Positions 1-10,177 of a DNA stretch of 64,000 nt are shown in pieces (position 1 is the stretch's first letter; each line of letters begins with the position of its first letter). The DNA comes from Ophiodon elongatus. Lineage: Eukaryota > Chordata > Actinopteri > Perciformes > Hexagrammidae. The notes under the pieces are model-generated. The model worked only from the letters and a program-made list of their open reading frames with translations. It was not told where the DNA came from and did not search any database. The stretch is taken from NCBI GenBank assembly GCA_016806645.1, contig JACSYO010001682.1:664001-728000 (forward strand), written 5' to 3'. A program made the translations under genes and the position numbers.

Positions 1-1130
1 AATTAGCCACGCGGTGCTTATGCAAAATAATATATTTTTTAACTGTTTCCAGCCATTAAGCTCCGTTTTTGCATAAAGGGTGTTTAAAATGTCATAATTT
101 CTCCATCAGGCTGTTGGCGAGTGGCGCGCTGTGTTTCATTAACCCTTTCTCAGACCGTTCAGTTGGCTAGTCATGCAACAGCAATGGGTTCAATTCAACA
201 CAAAAGTGTTGAACAATCCTTGAGAATCATGATGCATGGGATGAGATCTGTTCTGTTGACCAGAGGGAGTGTATTGGTGTCCGGTGATGTCATGAGCAAC
301 CACCTGTTTCCCCATTTGGCACACTGTTTTTTTTCCTCAGATGGCAATAAATCGTCTGAAAACCAATTCTGCTCCACTGTTTCAGTGATGCTGATCGTAT
401 TCAACACATCTCCCAGGTTAGATGTCATGTTCATATTGCATATGTAGTGTCTGCCTGATGGGATAGACTACATCCACACCTCAGTTAATCGTGTTGATAC
501 AGAGACGAACATTGGCCGCATGAGTATCCGGACCAGAGCTACTCCATCTCCATCACATTCTGTCAAGTTGCATCATTGTCTCACGTCAGTCACAGATTGC
601 CAGGGCTGATCACCACTCCTTTGAATTGCCTTTACAGTACAGCTGACACTGATCCAGAGAGACGTACAGGAGAAGTAAGCGGGGAGCGGTGCGGCGTCTT
701 GCTCAAGGACACTGTGACAGAACATACGGCTGTTGATAGACGTTGCAGGAATCAAATCAGTGACCTCTCTGTTACGGGCCTGTATCCGTGTTAATACTTG
801 CTTACCTGGGGTGTGTATCTGAACCGCTGTGGCTGAGCTCTTGACAAGCATTGGTCACATTCATAGTCGTGTTTACAGATGGTCCTAGATTTCAGTTTAA
901 TCTAATGTATTTCACTTAAATTAAATTTGTGTTAGGTGCTTGTGTTTGGACATCGTTTGCAAACATTTGCAAAGGTATCAAAAGAAGCGCAAAATCGCAA
1001 TTGATGCATTCCCACGCACAAACCCACGAACACTTGACCTCCATGGCAAAATGAAACAGGAACTCACTGCTGAGACCCATGGTACCTCAACAACAAGTGT
1101 CTATGATAAATGGTTCATGGGCTATGAATA

Positions 1131-1141
1131 GGGGGGGGGGG
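1131..1141. repeat. Poly-G homopolymer (11 G)
   Basis: Eleven consecutive G on the + strand. Such tracts vary in length and are prone to sequencing error, so frames crossing this point cannot be trusted. Confidence 0.9.
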
Positions 1142-1935
1142 CGTCAACGCTGATTTGGGGATCAGCATCTTTTTCTCTGCGATCGTCCTCTCCATCCTCT
1201 GGGAATGTTTCCCACACAGGGTGGAGCACATCTGGGTGTGAAGGAAAGCCACTCAAAGTCAGAATGTGCATGTGTGTGCACTCTGCCAGTTCCCACTCTG
1301 CGTCAGTGAGTAGAAAATTGATCATGGAGTGGCACTTCAATGGATAAATACACCACAAGGGTGTCAGGGAACAACAAAAACACCAAGGGGACAAAAACAG
1401 CGTTGTGTTGCATCGGTAAGCTCTCAAGAGATTTCCCTGAAAGATGAAGTGACATGAGGTGAAAAGTGGCTGGCGTAGGAGGTGCAATGTAAAGGTAGTC
1501 AAAAAATACTTTTTTTCAAAGACTCCACAGGATCCCACTTCAGTGCCGTAAGAGCGGAGGAGGCAGCAACGCTCAGGGAGCTAGTCAACTGTTGCCAGTC
1601 ACGGCCGATTTCCTCTTCACATGTCCAATTCACTGTGTCTCCCTCTGAAGCCTCAGTCTGGCGTCACTGCAGTATGAACGGACATGTCCAAATGTCCAAA
1701 GACCTGTCACTCTAGAGGAGAGGCAACACCAAAATCCAGGGCAATGAACAGATGTGTTCAAAAGAACAATCTTTTTTCATATGAACGACGGATCGATGGT
1801 GTCATATGGAACGCTTAATTTATTGCGACAAACACACAAAGATTAACCCTGCACTTCCCCGCTCTTTCGCTTTTGAAAAAGCTCTGAAAAACCCACTGTT
1901 GACTTCCTCCCCAGCACCAAGTGAGCAAGTAGCAG

Positions 1936-1948
1936 AAAAAAAAAAAAA
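1936..1948. repeat. Poly-A homopolymer (13 A)
   Basis: Thirteen consecutive A. No retroposon body could be identified upstream, so it is called a plain homopolymer rather than a retroposon tail. Confidence 0.85.
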
Positions 1949-2105
1949 CAGTATAACAGAAGCTGAAATTCTCTCTGAAATTGGTGGAGACCAAAACGGA
2001 TCCAACAGGAATGTAATCAAAGGCACCCTGTGGAGTTTTTGGACCACTGATAGCGGTACGGAGCAGTGCTTTTCCGAGTGGGTCCCCGATTTGTTTGTGT
2101 CTCGT

Positions 2106-2145
2106 GCACAGGCACAAGGATGAACATGCATCCTTGTGCCTGTGC
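2106..2145. repeat. Perfect 17-bp inverted repeat with a 6-nt loop
   Basis: Bases 2106-2122 (GCACAGGCACAAGGATG) are exactly complementary to 2129-2145, leaving loop AACATG. The right arm runs into a short TGTGCC tandem at 2135-2154, so the hairpin may have arisen by inversion of a repeat unit. As RNA it would fold strongly on either strand, but no miRNA seed is recognised. Confidence 0.85.
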
Positions 2146-2154
2146 CTGTGCCTG
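2135..2154. repeat. TGTGCC hexanucleotide tandem (about 3 units)
   Basis: Three consecutive TGTGCC units plus two bases. They overlap the right arm of the 17-bp hairpin. Confidence 0.85.
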
Positions 2155-4057
2155 CTTTAAAAAAATGGTTTTGCAATTGGTTTTGAGGAGAAAGAAAATG
2201 CACTCAACACTTTTGTTAGACCTTTGGCTTAATTTGTCTCTCAAAGTGAACCAGATTCATGCATTTCACCAGGGTTTGCCAATTTTGGTTCCCTGGCTGG
2301 AGCGAGATTAAGGATGATGATGGCTGATGACAGCTGATGATATGGCACGTGTGCCGCGCCAATATATGACATTCCACATGTAACGACAATCACACTGCAC
2401 GTTGTCAGATACAGTGTATACACTGTGCATATGTTTGAGAAGAAAGCTCTTCCAAAGTTTTCTATGTATACAGCAATATCTCCTAATTGTGGATTACAGG
2501 GATTCTTAAGGTGATTTAAAAGTCAATGGTCAGTTCTTTTTGTTCTTTGTGAAAGCACTTGGCAAGGTTGTGTCGTAGTTTTTATTAATTCATTTTTGTT
2601 TTTTAGGTTATAAAAATGGAACGTCTTGTATTTGACATCAACTAATTAATAATTATGTAATGTAATTATGTACCGGTAGTTGGAGATGTTGGAAACAATG
2701 CTAATTGCTGTCGACAGACATGTACAGACAGGTACTTTGTGTAAAAATTAAAGAGCTGCATCATAAAAGTTCAGGGAGTGAAAAAGGTGCCGAGACCCAA
2801 AGTGTTATGACCAACCCCGGTCTCCCCCATTTCTTGCACAGCAACACGCCCTCTTCTGAGTGCTCTCTATGGTGTGCTGCAGCAGATGCAGACTTTGGCA
2901 CTTTGCTGACCTTTCTTCCTCTCTCCCTGTGTTCCCTAAATGAGCTGCTGCAAGTATGAGATTGTCCGTAACTGTGTGTCTTTTTTTGTTGTAGAAGATG
3001 ACCTCCTCCTCCCCTTCCTCCTCCAAGTCACCCGTGTCTGCCCTTTATCCAGCTTCCTTCTGCTCTCCTGTCTCCCTCTCTGTTCACCGCACACAGCGGG
3101 AGGCGCAGGACCATGTGGCTCTGTAACTGTAAACTGTAGCCTACAAAATTTCAGATGAATAGTCCTGTATTTTTTCATCTTCGATCTTCGATCAAGAGTA
3201 CGTGGATATCGTACGTAGGAACAGTAAATAAAAGGGGGCAGACCTTAGCCAAGGGTGTTTGCTAACACGTTCGCTGCAACAACGGACAACCTTATACAGT
3301 TCAGTGGTATTATGTTAGATATGTTTGTACTTGTAGCCTACGTGGCATCTTTTCCCCCGATGCTTTCTAAAATGAGAGTATCTACTTCTGCAGATCATCT
3401 TCCCAACCATAAAAATAACAATTTGGATTATTCATTAAAAACTGTACACTACATAAACCTTGGACGGGAAATAACAAAAAGGACAAATTCCGTAATCAAA
3501 AAAAGCCTGGAACCAGTTTACTACACGCTTCAAATACCGATTCTTTATTAATAGTGCATCCAAATATAGATACACCTGTGCTTTGCTTTTTCTTGGAATG
3601 TCACTCAAGAGCAGCGCTGTCTGCACTGTGTCTACCTGACCCTGAAACAGTTTCATTAATGTATGAGTATATGAGTGCTGTTCTCTATTTCTCTGGTCAA
3701 TACGTTGCACTTTTTTCTTTCTCAGGATTATATCCAGGAGACTCATTTCGCAGAAGAAGGTCATAAATCACAGTTTGCTGCTGCAATGCCTGTGCTCTGA
3801 TCCCTAGTTAGCTGGGACACGAGGTGTCGGCCCCCTCCTAATTAGAATTTCTTATGAGAAAGCATTAATCCAGGCGACAATAAGAGGAAGAATCAATGTG
3901 AAAAAATCCGTCACAATACCAGAAATTTAGCAGACGATACTAATGCATATGAAATTACACAATTATTGATACCCAATTCAATACTTTGGAAAAAAAAAAG
4001 AACAAAGACTCATAGCTAGTATTAAGAAGTTAAACGGGTCATAATTTCCTCATAGAC
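2155..4057. other. Unique-looking stretch, no gene recognised
   Basis: Contains a short TGATGA-rich cluster (about 2313-2340) and the doubled word TCTTCGATC near 3178-3193. No coding exon, RNA gene or known repeat was recognised. All open frames are under 110 codons and have no codon bias. Confidence 0.55.
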
Positions 4058-4065
4058 ATCTATAC
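4058..4065. repeat. Left 8-bp target-site duplication of the hAT element
   Basis: ATCTATAC directly before the left inverted repeat, identical to 4650-4657. Confidence 0.9.
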
Positions 4066-4649
4066 CAGTGGTCCCCAACCACCGGGACCGGTATCGGTCC
4101 GTGGGTCCCTTGGTACCGGGTCGCACAGAAAGAATGAATGAAAACAATATTTGATTTATTTTCACGGTCTGAAAGATGTTTTATTTTGAAAAAGCACCGG
4201 ATAAATCCGCCTGTGCGTCTGTCTCGGTCACGTGACACGTGACCCCAAAAATTAAGCCCACAAACGAGTAAAAATGAGTAAAAACAAAAGTCTTTGGAGA
4301 GCTTCTCTGGAAAGGGGAAAATAACCAATGAGGAGACAGAAGAAGAAGAAGAAGAAGAGCCTACGACTTCCAAGAAGAAGAAAGCTGCATTTAAAAACAA
4401 TATCAGGAGTCCTACTTAAAATACGAGTTCATCCTACAGGTGATAATTCGGCGTAATGGTGAGTTGTATTTTTTGTGTACTTTATATTTGTTTTATGCCG
4501 GTCGTATAATTTTATTACGTCATATATATTACGTCATATTTATGACATCATTTATGACATCATATTTATCGCCCACACCTTGAAGGCCGGTCCGTGAAAA
4601 TATTGTCTTACATGAAACTGGTCCGTGGCACAAAAAAGGTTGACCGCTG
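4066..4649. mobile_element. Non-autonomous hAT DNA transposon, complete insertion
   Basis: The element starts CAGTGGTCCCCAACC and ends in the complement of CAGCGGTCAACCTTTT, terminal inverted repeats of hAT type. The flanks 4058-4065 and 4650-4657 are an identical 8-bp duplication, ATCTATAC, the length hAT transposases produce. Both ends carry the GGTCCGTG-type subterminal words seen in hAT families. The 584-bp body keeps a decayed transposase N-terminus: a lysine-rich stretch, a run of GAA codons and, after a one-base frameshift, a reading Q-Y-Q-E-S-Y-L-K-Y-E-F at 4398-4430 that matches the usual start of fish hAT (ZBED-like) transposases. The zinc-finger and catalytic regions are absent, so it must have been mobilised in trans. 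Confidence 0.9.
4398..4436 (+). pseudogene. hAT transposase N-terminal fossil
   Basis: Thirteen codons reading Q-Y-Q-E-S-Y-L-K-Y-E-F-I-L lie one frame away from a lysine-rich run starting at 4372. This matches the conserved 'ESYLKYGF' region that precedes the BED or TTF-type finger in fish hAT transposases. It is non-functional: there is a frameshift just upstream and no downstream domain. Confidence 0.6.
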
Positions 4650-4657
4650 ATCTATAC
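4650..4657. repeat. Right 8-bp target-site duplication of the hAT element
   Basis: ATCTATAC directly after the right inverted repeat, identical to 4058-4065. A perfect match implies a fairly recent insertion or slow local decay. Confidence 0.9.
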
Positions 4658-4731
4658 AATCGGACTTCTTTTTCAACCACATTGCACTGCTGCATTCTTC
4701 AAAACCGGATCATGTTGCCTGGTTACACGCA

Positions 4732-4985
4732 GAGTGTCTTTTCAAAAATAAACTTCCAACCTAAGTTCACTTGGATTTTATGTTTACTTTTATGCAACTA
4801 AACTTCTAGATTTGGTGCAGTGAAAGATCGTGGATTGGGTTAAAATAACTGTGTTTGCTACTTAAAATAAGTTTGCTTGTCATGTAACTGGCCTAACAAG
4901 AGTAGGGTAAAAGGAGTCAACGTTGACTTTTAGTTTCCCAAGGGAGGTGAAGGTCCTGTGTTTGTTTGACCCGTATGTCCAACAC
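4732..4985. repeat. Dispersed repeat family A, copy 1
   Basis: Shares word blocks in the same order with 59200-59400. It begins GTGTCTTTTCAAA plus a TAAACTTC block and ends with a GTTTGTTTGACCC block preceded by AAGGTCC (AAAGTCCC in the other copy). The middle 'GTGGATTGGGTTAAAATAACT' region resembles a dispersed fish repeat I recall but cannot name. The ends are diffuse and no target duplication was seen. Confidence 0.55.
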
Positions 4986-4989
4986 TACT

Positions 4990-6540
4990 GCTACTCTACT
5001 ACTCTAGCCTGGTGCGTCTCATACGGACTATAAAGGGTGCCTAAGTGAGTCGGTTCCAGAGTTGGGAGTGAGGACAGATTGGACAGAGACGATGATGCAC
5101 GTTTTATTAAAGACAATAAGAGCTATGGTGGAGGAGAAACGGCGTAACATTAAAAGACCTCAAGAGGTGCACAAATTTTCTCTGGCTGGAGCTACACGAA
5201 ACAGCTTTTGCGTTCTTAGAAGCATTCTTGTTGCCCTTAAACAAACACTTCATAAGATTATAATGCAGGGGTTAGAGGGGCGTCCATTAAAGCCCTCCGG
5301 ATCCCACGCGGCTAGACGTCGGAAGTCTTACTGAAGGCTAGAGAGGTCTGGAGCGGCGGAGGAAACAAAAGCTCAGCTCTGTTATTAATGGGCCCAGTCC
5401 GTCTCGGACACATTTGCCATTTCTGTAATGTCACAGAGCAGTGAAGGAGGACGCAATAAAACATGGAGCCTGGAAGCTCGCTTATTACAATTAATAATTC
5501 ATATGGCTGCATTAACTCTGCGAAATCTACAATTTCACATGGCAGGCATGGAGAGTGCATGTGTGTGTGTGTCTGTGTGTGTGTGTGTGAGAGGGGGGAA
5601 CCGTCAGAGCTGGGGGAGATGGAATCAAAAAAGGCCTTCTTACAACCCATGTAACAAAGACTGCAGCAAGTTTCAGGAGCCATGAATAATACATGTGAAC
5701 AGTGACGTTTTCCTCCTTTGTGTCGTTATTTTTGCGTTTGAACGCAGCACTCAGCGCTCAGAACATGGTTAAGGTACATTACAGGCTTCTTTTTAATGTC
5801 CCAAAAAAATAAATAATTTCATATAAACAGCTAGGAGACGATGACAGATGTCTCGCGCTGCCAAAAACACAGATCACAGTACATCATCTCTCTCTGAGCT
5901 GAATACTAAGATCTCATTTTTTCTTTCTTCTACCATCGAAGTGACGGAGAGACTATTTGTTCAGACTGTGAGGAACTTCACAGAGCAAACTAAAACAGTG
6001 AAGTACTGTAGATTTATTTGCGTAAATCCCATTAATTTCTGTTTTTAAGGGAGCACATTTGAAAGCACAGCAGTGAACTCACTGTGAGAACTTGTACTGT
6101 ACCAGACTGTGCAGGTTTAGGATGGCTAAGCTCAAGTTTATTTGTTTTTCTTTTTAACTTTTATTACCATACATTCTCAAATAAAAGCTTAAAGATACCC
6201 GCCTGACACATAGCAATCTATATTCGTGTGGTATAGTTTCTCACAAAACATTTCAATTCCTTTGTTAAAAAAAACTCCCCCTTCTCTCTTATATAAACAT
6301 CTATGAATATGCTAGTATTTTTAATTGATGGACACAAGATGTCCCCTACAACTGAAGTCTATCTTAATGTGCACTAAAGGGCTTCAAGTCTCCACATCAT
6401 ACCATGATTGTGATGTCCCCCGTCTTCAACAGAACGGTGTCCAACTACACAATGAAGCTCAAACATCCATGTGAAGAAACAAGAAAACACTAGAATTACC
6501 GCCTTAAAGTTGTACCCCTCCCCTAACCAGTCACATTGCA
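4990..6540. other. Unique-looking stretch with one GT microsatellite
   Basis: No gene recognised. A 90-codon + frame at 5062-5334 and a 66-codon + frame at 5848-6048 are lysine- and threonine-rich with no motif and no splice signals that would support them. Confidence 0.5.
5560..5589. repeat. (GT)n microsatellite
   Basis: About 30 bp of TG/GT dinucleotides with one C interruption. Confidence 0.9.
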
Positions 6541-6546
6541 GTTTAC

Positions 6547-6606
6547 GTCCATGTCAGTCCAAAAATATCTTCGCTTTATCATTTTTTGTCCTTTGAGACA
6601 TTTGTG
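6547..6606. repeat. Dispersed repeat family B, copy 1
   Basis: The block beginning GTCCATGTCAGTCCAAAAAT and running through CTTCGCTTTATCATTTT is about 80% similar to 13228-13281 by eye. Probably a remnant of a longer dispersed element, with flanks too diverged to align without tools. Confidence 0.45.
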
Positions 6607-6609
6607 TAA

Positions 6610-8429
6610 AAATGTAACGCCAAATGTAGCCTGTGTATATTACTTCATTTAAATATGTGCAAATTGCACTGGGAGCACCGGGATGCAGCGGATTTAGGGA
6701 GCGCTATTTCACCCTTTGCAGGTGTTTTGAGAATTACACAGTTTATTTTTGTTTAATTGCAAATTAAGCGGCGGCAAGAGCAGCACAATCCTTTTATGAA
6801 CTTATTTTGACGCAACTTTCATCAGTACAACTCCTGATAGTTTCTCTCTTGAACATAATTACCATTTTAAATGCACTGAACAATTCAGAACACTTCTACT
6901 TTGTGAGTGCTGTTAAATTACTTCAGTGAAACGTGCAGAAGTTTTCCAATCAAAACCTCAAACCTTAAAAAAAAAAAAACACAATCACACGCACTTCATC
7001 AGGGTTTCTGTGATGACATTGTAAAGTATAAAGCTTATATAGCCTGTAACTACAAGGCTTCTGAGATCTTTAAGGATTAGTCCTCACAGCAACAGTGAGT
7101 TTGACGACGCAGTCGCGTCTCGCCAACATCTGCCCACCGGACTTGATGTCGGCGTTAAGTGCTGCCAAGTGACATAAAGCACAGCTGGAAATCTGATTAG
7201 AGCGGCCAGTCTGATCTCCAGAAATGTGGGTTTAATCACATTTCAAAAACCAACTACAGCATTTAAGCGGATTTGCAAAAAAAAAGTGCTTCAAATATTC
7301 TGAGGCAAATCAAGTTGTTTCAAGAATGTATCAGGCCGTCTGAAAGCACTTCCACATGGATTGTGTTACTTCTTTTAGAAAGAGAACTTTTAAAGATGTA
7401 ATTACCTCTTACATTTGTGCAGTGCATATTTTGTGCAAACACTCTTTGGGAGTTGTGCTGCCGGGGCAGGATGCCAGTGACATTATTAGCCCACTATGAA
7501 AGATTACAATGAAGCAGCCCCACGAACCTTGCAGCACATGATCCTGGAAATAGACAGAGCCCATGTGACGTGGTGCAAGACGAGAAGTGCAAAGATATTT
7601 TCTCCCTGGCTCTGGGAATGTGTATAAAGCGAGCCTTTTCTTAATTTAAACCATGTCGTCAGCACCAGGCAGGCTGAAATTAGCATGGCCAGAAAAAAAA
7701 AAACAATGCTGCTGAAAAACTTGTGTCCTGTGCCCGGCAGGTGTTTGTTTTCGGTAATGCAGCGGTCACCCTTCACGTGGCGTACAAACAGCTCGGAGGT
7801 TGGTGTCATTTCACTTTCTCCTTCTAAGCCGTTGTTCCGCAAGTGCATCTTAAGCGGTGACAATGCCGTAACACAAAATCACTGAAGCCAAGGGCTCGTG
7901 TGAAGGGCAGTGGTTTATGTATCTGTTTTGTTCCCCCTGTGTAGTCAGGTGGAGGCCGTTTGTCAAGTATACAGGGAAGGTGACTGCAGTGACGCCGGCG
8001 TGTCGTTTGGCCCGGGTGAACCCCCCCCATGCGCTCCTCTTATGACTTACGCATCGCTCCTGTCTTTTAATATCAACTTCAATTATGGCCCAATACCAGC
8101 AGCTTGTCCGAGTTGGCCGTCAGCGATATGCGGCAATAAAAAGCCACAAAGCCTGAGGCAATGGCGCTGGATATTGCTTTTGTGGGGCTTTCATCACCAT
8201 ATTTCTGCCATTTATTTTGCAAGGTGAGTAATATCCCCAATAGTATAAATAAACGATTTGAGAGAAAGTACGAGAAATATCAGATTAGTCTTCAAAGGGG
8301 ACAGTATGTATGCGAAATTTACCTCCTGTGTCAGTTAAAAATAACCTGCTTCAAGATTGAAAATATCAGAAATACATGTCCTTTTTAGCTATTTCTAATG
8401 ATGTGAAAGGAATGATTTTTTGATTAGCT
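6610..8429. other. Unique-looking stretch, no gene recognised
   Basis: Holds an A13 homopolymer (6967-6979) and AT-rich sequence with homeodomain-like words around 6740-6780. A perfect donor consensus CAAGGTGAGT at 8219-8228 ends a 21-codon frame starting ATG at 8161, with nothing else to suggest an exon. No RNA gene recognised. Confidence 0.5.
6967..6979. repeat. Poly-A homopolymer (13 A)
   Basis: Thirteen consecutive A. No retroposon body recognised next to it. Confidence 0.85.
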
Positions 8430-8435
8430 TTTATT
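8430..8435 (-). promoter_or_regulatory. Candidate polyadenylation signal (AATAAA)
   Basis: AATAAA on the minus strand, about 97 bases downstream of the stop codon of the 8532-8726 frame. The spacing suits a short 3' UTR. Hexamers of this kind are frequent by chance in AT-rich DNA, so it counts only together with the exon candidate. Confidence 0.35.
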
Positions 8436-8531
8436 TTGTGTTGATTTTGGCGACCCCTGTGGATAAAAATGGTAGCGTTTCCAAGAGTGTCTTAAAGATC
8501 TGCAGCTGCCAGACTTCCTTTAAAAAAACTC

Positions 8532-8726
8532 TTATTTTACTGCAGCAGGTCCGGGCACGGATCCTTCCACCTTCCGCCTGAGCTCCGACTGATAGTCGAA
8601 GGCGGCAGTGAAGCGGTATCTGGGTCCGTCCACGGCAGACAGGTCGCTGAAGGAGTTTCTGGTGAACCTGCGTGCCTTTATAGTTTCGCCAGATGTCTCG
8701 GATGAATCTGATCCGAGGACAAGCAT
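8532..8726 (-). CDS. Candidate terminal coding exon, product unknown
   Basis: This minus-strand frame of 64 residues plus stop is the most coding-like segment of the window. Codons in its middle strongly favour G or C in the third position (AGC GAC CTG ... TTC GAC TAT CAG ... CTC AGG CGG AAG GTG), unlike the AT-rich surroundings. The peptide is polar, with a basic patch K-A-R-R-F-T-R-N-S-F-S-D-L-S, then G-P-R-Y-R-F-T-A-A-F-D-Y and a basic C-terminus, ending in a TAA stop. A plausible acceptor (pyrimidine-rich, then TCAG) sits at 8708-8711, which would make the true exon about 8532-8707 and the in-frame ATG at 8726 intronic. AATAAA follows about 97 bases after the stop. No signal peptide, membrane segment or named domain is visible. 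It could also be a processed-pseudogene fragment or a chance frame. Upstream exons would lie at higher coordinates, and none was identified. Confidence 0.4.
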   Translation of the reverse strand: MLVLGSDSSETSGETIKARRFTRNSFSDLSAVDGPRYRFTAAFDYQSELRRKVEGSVPGPAAVK

Positions 8727-10141
8727 GAAGAATAACTAAATAGAAATAGCCAATCTTGTCGCTGATGGTCTCGTTTACTTATGTGGGTCATATAGAGACA
8801 TCGGTATTAAACTGACTGTTTCATAACCCGTTAAAAAAACCTCCTTGTAGTAACTTTAAGCTCATTGTTTTGTTTAATGGACCCCAACTCTACTGTTTTG
8901 GATCACCAACAGTGCTCTCATCAATTTATTTTCCACATGAGATGAAGTGAAATTAGTTTGAATCCGTTCCCTGTCGCAACAATAATGGATCATTTGTTAC
9001 GTTTGGTATTTACACCATCTTACCAGCCTCTTTTTCCTATAAAGGTTCGCTATGGCTGACTGCACTGTAATATTCAAAGCCTTTGATTATATCACAGACT
9101 GATAAAATAAATCACATTGAATCACAATAAAACACATTAAATCACTTTGTGGAGACAAAGGAAATAATTAGACTGATGGCCATAACAGCCATAATGACCG
9201 ATAGTATCAGTAACAAGATTGTGTTGCTCTGTTGAGGAACACAGAGGAAATCGTTGAAGGAAATCTTTCAAATGCCAAGTCTTTGCCAAATTCCAAATTC
9301 CAAAACCTCCCACTTTGCACCACTATTACCTGTAGATTGGTGAGCGGCAAGGCCAGTTTGTGTCCATGGAGGATTTGTCAATGTAAATACGGTGCAAAAA
9401 CACCAACATTTGCACTCCATCAAGCATTTACTTTGGGCCAAAATTGTCCACTACAGGCCTCTATGCACTGCAACTAACAAGGCCAGAAAACACATTACCC
9501 TGTAGACTAAAAGCACCTCGCGGCTGGCAAAAAGTAGGAGGGAGGGAAAAAAAGATAGACTTAAACGAAATTCTGACAAACTCTGCAAAACAACTCTCCT
9601 GCTCTCCAACCTTCAACCAGCCGGCCGCTACGAGTGGTGAAATACGTTTAATTACTGGAGTCCTCTGTTGGGGCCGTTCTCATTGCATCGCGCTGGGACA
9701 GATATTGATTTCAGGTCGTCTCCTGCCTCATTAGACCGTGGCGGAGCTCTGCCCCGCGGACTGAAAGGGAAAAGCGTTGATCCATAAATAAGTCGACTAC
9801 ACAATATCTACTATTGTGTTGGGGGTGAAAGTCTAGATTCACAGAGGTGTGGAAAAGCAAGTGTTTGGCCTTTACAGTTACCCAAGCTACAACACGCCGG
9901 CCATCTTTGATGGAGGGACGTGGGTCTAAGGCGCAACATTTGCATGAAATTAAAGCTAATTGTGTCATTATAGTTATCACCGCTTGCTCATTGACAGTGG
10001 CCTGTGGCAGAGGCTTGAGTGAGGACGAGCAGGAGTAAAAAGAAGGACCAAAATGGTGATTCCAGCGAACATGAACCCTTACTGCACCTTACGGGGTAAA
10101 CTTGCTTACCGTTATTGGTCTTTTCTGACTTGTCAAGCTTG

Positions 10142-10177
10142 TGATTCACACCCAATGTGTGATTCACACACAATGTG
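10142..10177. repeat. 18-bp tandem duplication (2 copies)
   Basis: TGATTCACACCCAATGTG is followed directly by TGATTCACACACAATGTG, one mismatch apart. The second unit contains the near-palindrome CACACAATGTGTG. Confidence 0.85.

Larger units (their letters stand above)
1..2105. other. Intergenic or intronic stretch, no gene recognised
   Basis: No reading frame here has coding-like codon use or a protein motif I recognise. The longest, a 138-codon minus frame at 1122-1538, is cysteine- and leucine-rich with a proline and aspartate tail and resembles nothing known to me. Two homopolymers occur: G11 at 1131-1141 and A13 at 1936-1948. No dispersed repeat was recognised. Confidence 0.6.

Noticed and set aside
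1122..1538. 138-codon minus frame
   Set aside because: No codon bias, no motif, and it starts across a poly-G-containing region. Consistent with a chance frame.
4050..4400. 116-codon minus frame rich in Ser and Phe
   Set aside because: Antisense shadow of the hAT element, with the Ser run coming from its GAA-rich segment.
8161..8228. ATG-started 21-codon frame ending in a perfect CAAGGTGAGT donor
   Set aside because: Attractive as a first exon, but no CpG-rich promoter context lies upstream and single donor consensus matches are common in 64 kb. It would also be antisense to the stronger exon candidate 300 bases away.
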